From Pleurodeles waltl (lineage: Eukaryota; Chordata; Amphibia; Caudata; Salamandridae): 64,000 nt of DNA. How positions within the stretch are numbered: the first letter of the stretch is position 1; every line of letters begins with the position of its first letter. The DNA lies in contig NC_090437.1 in NCBI RefSeq assembly GCF_031143425.1, positions 1,176,424,863-1,176,488,862 on the forward strand, written 5' to 3'. This document shows positions 1-11,294 of the stretch, piece by piece. Both the position numbers and the translations under genes were made by a program. The notes under the pieces are model-generated. The model ran no database searches. It was not told the origin of the DNA and worked only from the letters and a program-made list of their open reading frames with translations.

Positions 1-307
1 GCGAGCGCGTGAGAGCCCCCAAGGTGCAAATTCCTTTATTCTGCTCCACAGACAACCTGCTACTTGAATACAGGATTGTAAAATAGATTTAGGCTCTGCA
101 TAGAGTGTTTTTTCCTTGGCCAGGCTGCTCCCTCCACACTTTATTGGTCTAGGATAGTGGCCTGGTAGGGGTTTTAAACACTCCCCCGGTGATCTCTCTT
201 GGATTCTTGATTGACAACGAAAAGATTACAGCAAGAGAATGGCTTAATGAGACCCTTATGAGGTGGAAGCAGGGTATTACCCTGAAGACAGCAGTAATCA
301 GCTTTAA

Positions 308-1701
308 ATGAATCTGGTTGAAGCCCTAGACTGCATAGTGCAGCAGTCCATTAATTATACCCTGGTCAGGGCATTGGGGCCATTCTCTGGCCAGCTCATG
401 GATTATGCTCGCACCCAAGGTTGGTCGCTGGAACGTCCGGCAGAGGGTGATAGCGCCAACCCTATGGGTAAAGATAAAGCAGCGGATTCTGCGTCTTCCG
501 ATGAGCATGCAGAGGCCTTTGACAAACTAATCTGCAAGAGAGCTAGCACGAATAGGGATTCCTTGTTTTTCCCACCCTCTTCACAGAACTCCAAAGCAGG
601 GGAGGCTTCCTCATCCATTTTGGAAGACTCGGATAAACCAGGTCCCAGTAAAAGACTTAAAAAGCGTGCTTCTCCTTCTGATCCCAAAGTCCTCAAATCT
701 GACCCAGCTGAAATAAATAATCTCAGAGCATCTAATTGGCTCCCAACCCCTGAAGTGGTGAAGTATGTGCAATGGCATATCCGTAAAAGTTTTGATAAGG
801 AAGTCTGTGCCCGGCTTCGCACAAAATGCCCCAGACTGGATTTGGAGGGGAAAGCGGCAGACACTCCCGAAATTGATTCCACCATTGTGACATTGATGAA
901 AAAATACTCCAGGGATCCTAAGAAAGGGTTGGATGGAGGGTGGGATAACTGTCAAGACAAATTATTGGACATGTCGGGTCCCTTAACCAAGATCCTGGAA
1001 CTGGCGTTCCAATCTAAGGAAACTGGTTTGCCTGTAGACACAGATATCTTGATAGGTTGGGCGCAAAGAGTGATTTGTCAGTTACCGAACACCAATTGCG
1101 CCATTTCCCCTGAATGCATAAGATCCATTCTAATGCGTATTGATCCTAAATGAAATGACTTAGCCACCTCCGAAGCAGGCCCTGTGGCTGAGGGTTTACT
1201 GTTTGAAGCGCCTTTTGTCAAGGAACTCGCAAGGTTTTGCTCCACGTACTCGACAAAGCTAATATGTCCCTCGAAAAAATCCAAAAGAGGCCTTTTTGTC
1301 AAGGCCAGACATTACAGGGGTGCGCTCCTGGCCAACGTTCCTTTGCAGGCCCTCAACAATCCTATTATCCTCGAGGGAGAGAAGGCTGGTACGGGGAGCT
1401 GGCTGACTCAACCTTCTATCGCACCTGCTCCAGAGGGGGATGCCCCAGGTTTCGCAGAGGTCTCCCTCATGGACAACAGGGAGCAATCCAGGATTCTGGA
1501 TATTACAGTAAGAATTATCCCCTTTTCAGAGGTAATCTTGGGGGGCACAGTGGGATTGTTTCTCAACAATCGGAAATGGCTTACAGGAGACCTTTGGGTA
1601 CTAGACACTGTGTTAGGTTTCAAACTGGAGTTTTTCAATACTCCAAAACAGACAAGTCCAGATGTATTTTTCCCAGCAGAACAGTCTTTTATAGCCTTTG
1701 A
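308..1701 (+). pseudogene. gag: DIRS gag (ORF1), broken
   Basis: This is the structural protein of the DIRS element. The first 281 codons from the ATG at 308 read openly, ending ILMRIDPK, then a TGA at 1151-1153. The same frame continues after the stop with NDLATSEAGPVAEGLLFEA, which is the expected continuation of DIRS gag, so the TGA is a point lesion. A frameshift near 1,250 moves the C-terminal part into frame 1 (up to 1,701), where an Arg/Gly/Gln-rich tail is seen. The region from 1,490 on overlaps the start of the polymerase in another frame, as in DIRS elements generally. The start at 308 is the first ATG of the long frame. Confidence 0.75.
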
Positions 1702-3513
1702 AGTTCAGGCGTTGTTAGACAACCCTCACGCTCACAGGTTTATCAGTTCTATCTTTTTGGTGGACAAAAAGGGAAGAGTTCATTAGTTGGTTTTAAACCT
1801 TAAGGATTTCAACCAATGGATCTTGTACAGACATTTTAAGATAGAGGGAATTCACATGTTGAGAGATATCTTGTTGGAAGGCGACTGGATGGTCCGTCTG
1901 AACCTCAAGGACGCCTACCTATTTGTCCCCATCTTTCCTCCTCACAGAAGGTTTTTACAATTCTAATGGACAGAACTTTGTCTAGAGATCATGGCTCTCC
2001 CGTTCGGGCTGTCCTCAGCCCTGTGGTGCTTCACAAAATTGATGAGACCTGTTGTGGAATCCCTCTGGTCCCGGGGTGTCCGATTGATAATTTACCTGAA
2101 TGTCCTGCTGCTGATGCATGGGGCCCTCAGACTCTTCAGAGTCATTTATTGTGGACTATTCAACTATTTCAGAAGCTGAGATTCATCATCAATGTGCAGA
2201 AGTCACTGTGAAGTCTTTCTCAGTCAATAGATTTTCTGGGTTTTTGGATAGATTCCTTTCTTGCCAAGTTGATAATTCCTTCTAAGAAGATTCACAATAT
2301 CAAGAGGGAATTGAGGTCTGCATTAGTCAGCTAGACTGTGCCCTTGAGGTTCATTGCCAGGATAGTGGGCTTTCTGGCCTCCTCCATACAAGACATCTTC
2401 TCAGTACCCCTTGATTATCGTGCCCTTCAGAGGTTGAAAATTCAACATCTTCAGAAAGGCCTGACTTATCCAGAGCAGATTCCTCTCTCCGAAGAGGTCA
2501 AGACGGAGATTCTTTGGTGGCTGGAACACATGGAAGCCTGGAATGGCAGAGCCATTGTCGGGGTTTCCCCAAAGATAGTGATTGAATCGGATGCCAGCCG
2601 ATGGGGTTGGGGTGTGAGATGCAGCTCTCTTTCCATGAGGGGTCATTGGTTGGAGACAGAACTGGGTCTCCACATAAATTGTCTGGAACTCTTGGCAGGT
2701 TCCTTTGCGATAAAGGTTCTTTCTCCTCAGAAGACAGATTGTTGCATTCTATTGAGAATGGACAACATTTCAGCAGTGTGTTATGTGAACAAATTAGGGG
2801 GAACGAAATCCAAGAGTCTTGCAGAGATAGCCAAGGAGTTTTGTCATTTTTGTCTCGGTCACCGCCTTATGATTACGGTGGAGTATTTTCCTGGCTCAAA
2901 GAATGCCACAGCAGATTGGAACTCCAGGTGTCTGAGGGATTCCAGTGACTGGAGACTGGATCTGATGCTGTTTCCTCAGATACTCTGGGAGTGAGGCCCA
3001 TGTGAGGTGGATTAAGTTGCATCATGCCTCAATTTTCAGTTACCAAAGATCTTCAGCTGGATCCCGGGCCCCCTGGCTCTGGTGATAGATGCTTTTCTAC
3101 AGAACTGGACTCAGTTTTGGGGATATGCGTTTCCACCATTCATGATGATTCTGAGGATGGCAGAAGGTGGAGGTGGAGGTGGTACTCCTGACCCCTTTTT
3201 AGTGGGCTCAACTGTGGTTCCCAGTAGCCCTGCTGTTAGCTTGCACTCCTTCTCTCCTTCTTCCTCGCCAGAATCTTCTGGTGAACCTGAAGGGTCTGCA
3301 GCACCCATTGGGTTTAGCGGGAAATTGCGGTTGATGGCCTGGATAGTTTCAGGGCAAGATGGAATTCCCCAGGCGTTTCGCAACAAGCTGCTATTTTCCT
3401 CAAACAACCCTGGGTTACAGGCACCAATAAGCAGTATACCTCAGCTTGGCAGAGATAGAGTAGTTGGTGTGACATACGGAGTCTCGATCCCTTGGGGGTG
3501 GACGTTTGCTTGA
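1490..3513 (+). pseudogene. pol: DIRS reverse transcriptase and RNase H, broken
   Basis: The polymerase copies element RNA into DNA. Frame 2 from about 1,490 carries the RT N-terminus, a stop at 1784-1786, motif A as LNLKDAYLFVPI (about 1,900), a stop at 1963-1965, then ALPFGLSSA at 1,991. The catalytic box, YLDD in the family, reads YLNV here at about 2,090, so both catalytic aspartates of that box are gone. A shift to frame 1 near 2,150-2,200 leads into the RNase H at 2,338-2,994. That domain keeps its acidic residues: ESDAS, NCLELL, LRMDN and ATADWNSR. After a stop, 3,082-3,513 holds the conserved DAFLQNW/YAFPPF tail, with a GGT-repeat expansion (six Gly) inserted. Homology is clear; inactivity is certain. 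Confidence 0.85.
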
Positions 3514-3540
3514 CAGTGAATTATTTGTCTGAACTGGCTG

Positions 3541-4283
3541 GGTCAGGCTTAGCTTAGAGAACGGTTAACAATTTTGGGTCTGCCATTTCTGCTGGTTATG
3601 TGCTAGTTGATGGTAAACCAGATGGAGAGCATCCCTTAGTTTGTAAAGTGATGAAAGTGATTTGCATGTCTGTTCCTCCTAGTTCTAGGTATTCCTCTCT
3701 TTGGGATGTGGATATAATTTTGAGATTTTTGGATAAATGGCTGGCTAACCATTATTTGTCTCAAAAAAAATCTCTGAGAAGTTAACCATGTTATCATGTC
3801 TCATCTCCTGTAATCGAGTGTCAGATGTGAGAGTGTTAGATTCAGCAGGGACAGTTTTTTCTTCACATGGGGTCACTTTTAATATCACTCGGAGAACAAA
3901 AACTAATTGCAGGTTGGTAACTTACTCTATGTTTCCTGAGAGCCCACAATTGTGTGGTGTGCAATGTTTGAAGGCACATGAAATTGTTACTGAAGAGCTA
4001 AGACAGGATTTGAGGGGGTCAACTGTTGATTGCTTTACAGAAAACTTTCAGACTTGTATCTCTGGATACTTTAGCCAGATGGGTGAGATGGTGGTTGAGT
4101 GAAACTGATATTGATACCTCAGTTTTAGGGGTACATTTGACCAGAGGGGCTATGGCCTCCAAAACTTGTGCTTTAAGTTCTCGTTTGGAAGACATGAAAG
4201 CAGCAGACTGGTCTTCTGAGTCTACTTTTTGCAAATTCTACCATAAACCTAATGTAGATGTAGCTTCAGTAGTGGTGGTGTAG
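3541..4283 (+). pseudogene. DIRS tyrosine recombinase, frameshifted
   Basis: This enzyme would integrate the circular DNA product. The N-terminal part reads HPLVCKVMKVI and PPSSRYSSLWDV (about 3,625-3,710). After a frameshift near 3,783 the first catalytic Arg region is visible as NRVSDVRVLD. After another shift near 4,025 the last frame has the H-x-x-R box as HLTR in GVHLTRGAMASK, then EDMKAADWSSESTF and the catalytic Tyr region KFYHKP, ending at a TAG at 4,281-4,283. The R, HxxR and Y catalytic residues are therefore all still readable even though the frame is cut twice. A phage-type or host recombinase is unlikely, given the upstream DIRS RNase H. Confidence 0.8.
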
Positions 4284-5040
4284 TTTTAAACAAGCATAAT
4301 CAAAGCCTCCGATCCTGACATAGAAAACAACATTTTCTAGCTTACACGCCAAGAATTTGCAGTTCTATTAACTACATGGAGGCAAAGATCATCCCACCCT
4401 TCTGATTTATGTGTTAACATTGCATTTATCACATTTGTTATTACTTCTTGTTATTAACATTTATGGTTTTTTACCCACCTCGATTCATGGATATTTTGCA
4501 TTTCTATGCTGGAGGTTTTTTATTCTCCTACTGAGCATTGCCAATATACTTTTGTCACTTCCAGGCTCCGAACAGAAGACAACTTGAGTGCGGTTCAGCT
4601 ATCTTATGGCTATATTGTGGGATGATGGACCCTGCGATTCTTGATCTACTTATCACTGGAAATCGAAGTTATTTCTCTGTTCAAGCTCCCGTTGAGTTCA
4701 AGGATCGTTGGGACAGTGAGATATGATCGTTGTTTGGTCCTTCTGTATCAGTTATCGAACTGTAAGATATTTTGTTTGTGCTCAAATTCTAGTACTTATG
4801 AGACTGTTTTCAAAGAAAGAGGAAGTTATGTTAAAGGTCATGGCTTATATATGAGAAGGTTCTGTTTGTTGATTGGGCCATGTGTTTACATTCTGTGCAC
4901 TCATGGGCACTGAAGTTTTTTTTTTTTACTTTTTTGTGATTGGCTGCTGAGATTTTCCAGTAAAAGAAAGAGAAAGCATAATCTTCGCCTCCGTGTCCTT
5001 AAAAGAATTGAAAATTCTTGACACATAAGCTAATAATTTT
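4284..5040 (+). repeat. DIRS 3' non-coding region with repeated motif
   Basis: This stretch follows the recombinase stop. A motif occurs twice in the same direction: AAGCATAATC followed by AGCCTCCG at 4,294-4,315, and AAAGCATAATC followed by GCCTCCGTGTCC at 4,974-5,000. DIRS elements use split inverted repeats and an internal complementary region for circle formation; the repeated motif may be part of that system. The matching left inverted repeat was not identified. The short open frames at 4,538-4,913 have no recognisable domain. Confidence 0.4.
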
Positions 5041-6787
5041 TTTATTTATAAAGAAATTATTCTTTGCACAGGCTTGTGTACACTGAATGTGTCATGAGTT
5101 TGCAACATGTATATGTATATTAATGCATATGTAAAAGTATGCATCTATTTATGCATGGAAGTAGGTGCACATGCATGTCTTTCTGTATGTATATGTGTTT
5201 GGGGGCGTGTGTGTGTGTGTGTGTGTAAAACGTGTGCATTTTGTTATCCAATCGAGAACATAAACCTTTATACATCTAAGTGTAAATGTACGCACACACA
5301 GATACATGAATGGGTTTTATCATGCATACATAGGAATTGATTCAGAGTACAAACTAAACACTTCTGCTGTAGTTAATAGGGACCATGCAATTAACCCTTG
5401 AGTATTACTTGAGCATCTGTTGGGAAATGCATCATTTTACCCTGCTATTTTACAAAAAGATATTTGGGTTTGTATCCAGCAAGCACTCCTTGATCAGGTT
5501 GAGCTAACACTGACATGCTGCACTTTGAGGGGGTGGGGTGTCAATTTACGTCTCACCTCTTCAAACTCCACCAGCCGGCGCTGCTTAGTATTACCTTGAA
5601 GATGTGGACAGAAAGCTTGCTTGTAGGCTCTTTGACTGATTTGCTCTTTTATTTTCACTTGGCGCTTTTTAAGTCTTGCTATTTTTACTTGGCATACTGT
5701 GTTGATGCATTAAGAGATACAACCCACACTAGAACAGCAGCGACGAGTCATGGCGTAAACTAAGGGACTAATCAGCCAAGCGATGAAAGCACAGTAGCAT
5801 GGCGGTTCTCAATAAAAAGGAGCAAGTCATGTTTGAATCCTCAAAAAAATAATCTAAACTTTTCTTTTAAAAGAATGAAAGCTACGCAACTTTTAGTGAG
5901 GGAATGATGGACGCAATGAAATTATTTGGAGCCGGGGGTCCTAGATCAACCAAAGTATACACATCTATGCATCAGGTAGGTAATAAAAAATGATAAAACT
6001 AGCAGCCTTCTTAGAACAAAACTGCTAGCACACAATATTAGGGGTTATATCAAAGCCCGTTTTCCCTGCTACTCTCTGCAATTCCTACAATCAGGGGTGT
6101 TGTTTAAGCAGTAAAATCAAGGAATGTAAGCTTCAGATTCCCAAGAATCACGCTGGCATAAAACGTAAAGATGCATTATATGAGAAGCAACACCCAAGGG
6201 GGGGCTTAAGAGGCAGTGGAAAGAGAGAGATGTGCGAATTGTTAGGGGTACTTAAACACAACAGTTTTCAAACTACCGAGTTTTACTGCAGAAAAGAGGG
6301 AGTGTGTGTGTGTTTTTGTCAGTGTGTGCATGTAAAAGTCCAGGGTGAAATCCAATCTACACCTCACCACATCCAACTGAAAGCTGCTGTACCCAACTAT
6401 TTACTACAGAATACATGTTTTTGGGGCGTGTAACACCCAAAACACTCCCCCATGAAGCGATGCCCCTGCCTACAATGGTTGCAGGGTAAAAGCAATGAGC
6501 CATTAAAATTGATGCATCATACTTTGCATCATCCATACTGCAAACGTTTGGTCTTTGCCTGCTCGCTCATGGGGAAAAAGCAAAGCCTTTATTGAGGCCA
6601 GCTAAGACCAGCAGGAATGTAGTAATTGACAACTTCGACACTACCCTCCACTGCCTCTCATTTTGAACAGCAGCAAGAGAGCACCTTTGCTCCTCCCAGA
6701 AAGCCAGGAACCTCCAGTGGCAAGCTGGGAGCACAAAAATGGACGCCCATCCACAGGCCGCACAGTGCACATGTACTCTGCACACTT
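5041..6787. other. No gene seen; unassigned sequence with a GT microsatellite
   Basis: About 1.7 kb with no convincing coding region. It contains a (GT)n run at about 5,207-5,225, near TG/AT-rich sequence whose short open frames only reflect the repeat. The rest (5.4-6.8 kb) shows no terminal repeats or domain similarity that I recognise. Confidence 0.5.
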
Positions 6788-7697
6788 GGGCCCTGATTTA
6801 TACGTTTTGGTGCAAAACTGCACTAACGCAGTTTTGCACCAAAAAGTTTAGCACCGGCTTGCACCATTTCTGTGCACCAGCCGGGCACCATATTTATGGA
6901 ATGGTGAAAGCCAGTGCAAAGGGTAGGCTAGTGTAAAAAAAATGACATTAGTCGGGTGGGGCTGGCGGTATGAAAGAAGGGGGTTTTGCACCAAAAAATG
7001 ACGTTAGACAGGTTAGAGTAAAAGAAAATGACTGACCTGCGTAGAGTCATTTTCTGACGCAAAACCATCCATACCACATGACTCCTGTCTTAGAAAAGAC
7101 CGGAGCCATGCCTACCACCCCAATGGCCAGCACAGGGGACCAGGGTCCCCTGGGCATGGCCATTGCACCCTGTGCCATGTATGGGGGACCATTTCAGGGC
7201 CCCCTATGTCAGTTAAAAAAAAAATATATACTTACCTGTACTAACCTGGGATGGGGTCCCCCATCTACCACTGACCCTCTGGTGTGGGTGGGGGTGTCCC
7301 TGGGGCCTGGGAGGGCACCTGTGGGCTTATTCCATGGTGTTCCACCATGGAAATAGGCCCACAGATCCCCTAATGCCTGCCCTCACCCAGGCTTTAAAAA
7401 ATGGGGCAAAGCAAGCTTTGCACCATTTTTTGACTCCTCCTCCCTCTGTGCACCATTTTTGCACGGGAGGATGAATACGGCGTTAAGGCCATAGAGTCGG
7501 TTTTTTTTGCACGGGAACGCCTACCTTGCATCTCATTAAGGCAAGGTAGTTTTCCATGTCCAAAAAATGACTTTAACTCCATAAATTTGGTGCTAGACTG
7601 GTCTAGCGCCAAAGTATAAATATGGAGTTAGATTTGCACCGAATTAGAGTTAAAAAAAAATGATGCTAATTCAATGCAAACAGAGTATAAATATGCC
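6788..7697 (+). mobile_element. Palindromic-ended MITE, family A, copy 1
   Basis: The ends are inverted: GGGCCCTGATTTATACG at the left and GTATAAATATGCC at the right. A hairpin (GGTGCAAAACTGC / GCAGTTTTGCACC) lies just inside the left end. The interior matches the element at 61,688-62,569 in reverse orientation over almost its whole length. Translations on both strands match between copies (for example APVGLFHGVPPWK), but only because the DNA is repeated; they are not genes. CTTGGG is found on both sides of the element and could include a short target duplication. This is a non-autonomous DNA transposon; the superfamily is not proven. Confidence 0.75.
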
Positions 7698-9261
7698 TCT
7701 TGGGGTGCCTGTAGCTGGGCTTGATAGGTCCAGTCACTCAACCAAACACCATGGCGGTGCCATTTTCTGCGCTGCAGCAGCACAGAAGAGGTCTGTGACT
7801 TCTTGTTAGCAAAGAGGCAATTACTGCCATGTGTTTCCGACCCCTCAATCATTCGAATTCATGTGCGTCTGTGCTGGTGTAGAGCGAAAAGGAACATTAT
7901 GATATGTCTCCTAAAATGGCAGCCACTCAACATGCCTATCTTTGAGTTTCTAAAGAGGTACTAGAATGTTTTAAAAATATACAAACCGTTAAAAATTTCT
8001 AAGGGCGTGATAGAATTCATGATGTTTTGCTCAAAATTCCCTAAACTCAAGAAGGAATTTTAATCAAGCTGGAACCTTTGATTGGAACATGTGTAAAATA
8101 ACTCTGAGCAATCTACACTAACTATAATAAACTTACATGATAATGATAATGAAATATGTTTTAAACAATTCCAACTAGCCACAACTCTTAAAAAATTTAT
8201 TTAGAACTTTCAGGTAGTGTTGGTTTATTAACTACACATTCACAAAGGCATTGGCACCTTGGCTAATGTGAAATATTTATACTCATCATAAAAACTCCAA
8301 CAAAACTATTTTTAAAAAATGTGAATCAGTGAACCAATATGTATGCTTTTATGTATGCAGATGACCATGTTCTTTACACTGTTACAACTAAAATTACAGA
8401 AACCTACATGTTGTAAATTATGAATTTAATATAGTTCCTTATAACAGTATATTGATACTGCAAATATTATTTTAATCTGATAGATAGGAAATTTGATAAC
8501 TATGTTCTCTGTTGCGTATCCAGCTTTCACCTCTGAACCTTCTAATTTCCATTTTTCTATAAGCAGCTTACTGCACAAATTCAGCTTTGAGAGCAACATT
8601 TCTTTCTTTTTTTTTTTATCACTCAGAATCGAAAAATGATTGACAGGTCTGTTTGAATGCAATTATTTAGAAACTGAATTTGGTGTGTCATTGTACAGAA
8701 TGGCAGAAAATAGGAAGTTAGTTGACTTTCACAGAGGCTAATTTGCCAAAACATGTTTGCATATTCCAAAATTCTTTCATCTTGGTTTGGAAGAAGCATG
8801 TGTAATCTTTTCAGGTCTAGAAAGTGTGTGGATTCTGGCAGTATTTTATTTCTTATTTTATCTTTCAGACAGATAAGTAGCTTCGTTATGAACAAACAAT
8901 AGGTTTCTGTTTTCTGTAACCTGGAGTGATCTCTCCCTGTATTGTTACATTAAAAGCAAACATGGGAGATGTGGAAGGGAGGCATTTTAGGTTTCTGTTT
9001 CAAGAATTGATAGAAAAAGTATAAATAGTAAAAAAGACTTGTCACTATTTAACGGGTCCATTGCTTTTCTTGTTCAGATACTTTCAAACACCCGATTAAA
9101 GGTTCCTTTAGGATGTTAATGTCAGGACTGTTAGAAATGTGCCCTTGCATAGAACCGATATGTGCCACTGCGGAAGAGGCAAAATGTCCATGTTCTATCA
9201 CCTGAGGAAGGAAGCCAATCAAGGTAAAGATTAGTCTGCCCTAGCGTTTGGCCAGGGTGTC
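7698..9261. other. No gene seen; AT-rich unassigned sequence
   Basis: The region is AT-rich and lacks long open frames. A single MYADD-like string at 8,351-8,380 might be a very old LINE reverse transcriptase trace, but flanking similarity is too weak to call. Nothing else is supported. Confidence 0.5.
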
Positions 9262-10146
9262 TGTTGGAAATGTGCACTTTATGCAGGGTCACCCTGTATT
9301 GTTTTGTGTTTTTGCTGAACCCCCGTTGTTGCTGGCTATAGCACTCTGTGCATTTTACCCCTCGGCTAACAAGCGGTGAAGTGATTGCGCTACTCTTTTC
9401 AACACAATGAAATTGGTATGCATCGTATTTGCATATTTAACTTACATTTAAATCCCTAGTATATGTTACCAAGATTTACCCAGGGCCTGTAAATTATATG
9501 TCACAAGTACAGTGTACCACCCTTTGTGCCATCTGCTACAGTGACAATGTAAACGTGACTGCAGGCCTGCCATCAATAGCCTGGCTGTGCAAGATTTATG
9601 TGCAAAACTGACCTGTCAATGTAACCCCTTTTAACAGGCCTAAACCTTCCTTTTGAATATTCATGCCAACCCTATGTAGCAGTGGTGTAACAAAACTTGA
9701 GGGGCCCCCCTTGCACTGTGCCTGGAGGGGTTCACCTCTAGACTTAGAAGCTGTCAGGCCAGGGTACTGTGTTGAACGTCCCAGGAGTTTGGGGCCCATT
9801 GCATCATGGGGGCTGCATGTGCCTTTGTTATGCCACTGCTAAGTAGGCCTGCTTACCCAGAAGCAGGATGAATGTTTTTTGAATGTATGAATTTTAATTG
9901 TTTAAAGTAAAACATGTCAGTACAGTGAAAAATCCATAAAATCTATTTACGCTTTAGCAGGGTTGTCTCTTCCACAGGAAAACATTGGTATGCAATATTA
10001 AGTTTGATAAATGTTTTATCTGCCTATGAAATACCCAAAAAATTTTTTTAGACTTTTTGAAATGTTTATTACAAGTCCAATTCACTGGTGAAGTCAGATT
10101 TGTAATAAATATTTTACAAAGATGACTTTTAAAAAGTTGCCTTTGC
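9262..10146 (+). repeat. Gypsy-type LTR fragment, outermost layer of the nest
   Basis: It starts TGTTGGAAATGTGCAC at 9,262. It shares blocks with the LTR at 16,976, such as CCCAGGGCCTGTAAAT (at 9,479 here) and the CTGCAG..CTGCC block downstream, so it is a diverged LTR of the same general type. The sequence stops at the MITE at 10,147 and seems to resume at 32,193. A small hAT MITE interrupts it at 9,680-9,838. Confidence 0.55.
9680..9838 (+). mobile_element. hAT-type MITE, 159 bp, with 8-bp target duplication
   Basis: The terminal inverted repeats are CAGTGGTGTAACAAA and TTTGTTATGCCACTG (one internal mismatch). The flanks are CTATGTAG (9,672-9,679) and CTAAGTAG (9,839-9,846), an 8-bp duplication with one difference. 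The CAGTGG-type end and the 8-bp duplication are both typical of hAT transposons. No coding capacity. Confidence 0.85.
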
Positions 10147-10679
10147 CCTGCCTGATTTCGACTTTGGCAGTTGATATGATCCAACCTCCAAAGCCGCAGG
10201 GAGAAGGCTGCTGTCATACCAGCAGCCTCCCCTCCAGTCATATTACAATGTTTCCACTGGGCTGACTGGCGGAAACATTGTATTACGACGTTTCTGCTGG
10301 TCAGACTGGTGGAAGCAGTGTCATGGCATTGGCCTTGGCTCCCTTAAGAGACCTGAGGCCAATGCCCTGGCACAAATACACCCTCGGAATGGAGATAGTG
10401 CACATTCTGAGGGTGCTGGCAGGGGGATCCCTGCTATGCCCATGCCATGCACATGAACAACCCTGTGGCCCCCCACACAGGCTTTCTGAGGCCTTTTTCA
10501 TGGCAGGGACCCTGCCATGAAAAGGCTGGCGAAAAGAGGTCTCGGGATCAGCAAGGCGCGGCTGACCATGACTCTGAATGCCACCACCCGCCATGATCCA
10601 TGATTCGGGCAGTGGTGGTAATCTGGCAGTCTGGCTGCCAGGAGTGATGCTGTCTGACCTTCACCACGGGTTTGGCGGC
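10147..10679 (-). mobile_element. Harbinger-TIR MITE, left part (split by Gypsy)
   Basis: The left end GCCTGATTTCGACTTTGGCAG is a diverged form of the GGGCCTNATTACGAG end seen on other elements here. The interior resembles the MITE at 62,617-63,194 in reverse order, for example the TTTCATGG..GGGAC..CTGCC block beside AAAAGGCTGGCG, and GTGCACATTCTGA. The sequence runs up to GGCGG at 10,674-10,678, where the minus-strand Gypsy LTR starts. The missing right end is at 32,158-32,192. The open frames at 10,278-10,594 are not genes. Confidence 0.65.
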
Positions 10680-11294
10680 TGCTAGAAATGGGGTCTTTGG
10701 TTGGCAGTCAGGTTCCCCCCTGTCCAAGCAAGGACCCTCACTCTAGTCAGGGCAAAGAAGGAACACACCTGGTTAACTCCCACTCACCCCCTTGGTAGCT
10801 TGGCACGAGCAGGAATGATTATCCCAGAAGTAATGTGTCAAGTATTGGTACCAACCCACACAGTAATTCAGTGAAAACACTAGAAAATGTACACCACACC
10901 AGTTTAGAGATATAGGCAAAATGTATCTAAATCAAACAAGACCAAAATGACAAAAATCCAACATACACAAGTCAAGGTATGAATTTTCAAAATAATAGGA
11001 GACTTATTCCATAGAAGACAAATATTCGAAGTACCTGTGTTGTGTAGCCATTTTTGCTATTGCTCCATGCACGTTAGTTTAATACACTAGGCCGCTGTAC
11101 ACTTTGACCTAGATATATTTTATTCAGCTTTGCATTGTTATTTTTACAATAACCAGTTTTACGTTCTTGTTTTAATTTCTTCTATCTAACTGTTTTGCTT
11201 AGCCCAGCACTGTGTTCTCAAACAAGACATTCTTGATCACTTTGTGCTTCAGTCAAGGCTACAGTTTGGTACATTGCCGGTGAACGTGGTAGAA

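Larger units (their letters stand above)
1..5040 (+). mobile_element. DIRS1-like tyrosine-recombinase retrotransposon, decayed
   Basis: The plus strand holds, in order, a DIRS-type gag, a reverse transcriptase with DIRS-type RNase H, and a tyrosine recombinase. This is the standard DIRS1 content: such elements integrate with a tyrosine recombinase and do not use a DDE integrase. The left end may lie outside the window because the sequence starts inside a leader. The right end is placed near 5,040 after the last recognisable repeat; it is uncertain by about 100 bases. All three coding regions contain stops or frameshifts, so this is a fossil copy. Confidence 0.85.

Noticed and set aside
5107..5340. 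Open frame rich in Cys, Val and Tyr next to a GT repeat
   Set aside because: It is produced by TG/TA low-complexity sequence and has no domain.
7078..7612. Open frames whose translation recurs at 61,772-62,217 (looks like a conserved protein)
   Set aside because: Both lie in copies of the same MITE; the match is DNA repeat identity on both strands and not protein conservation.
8351..8380. MYADD-like string suggesting a LINE reverse transcriptase
   Set aside because: Flanking sequence shows no further RT motifs and is full of stops; chance cannot be excluded.
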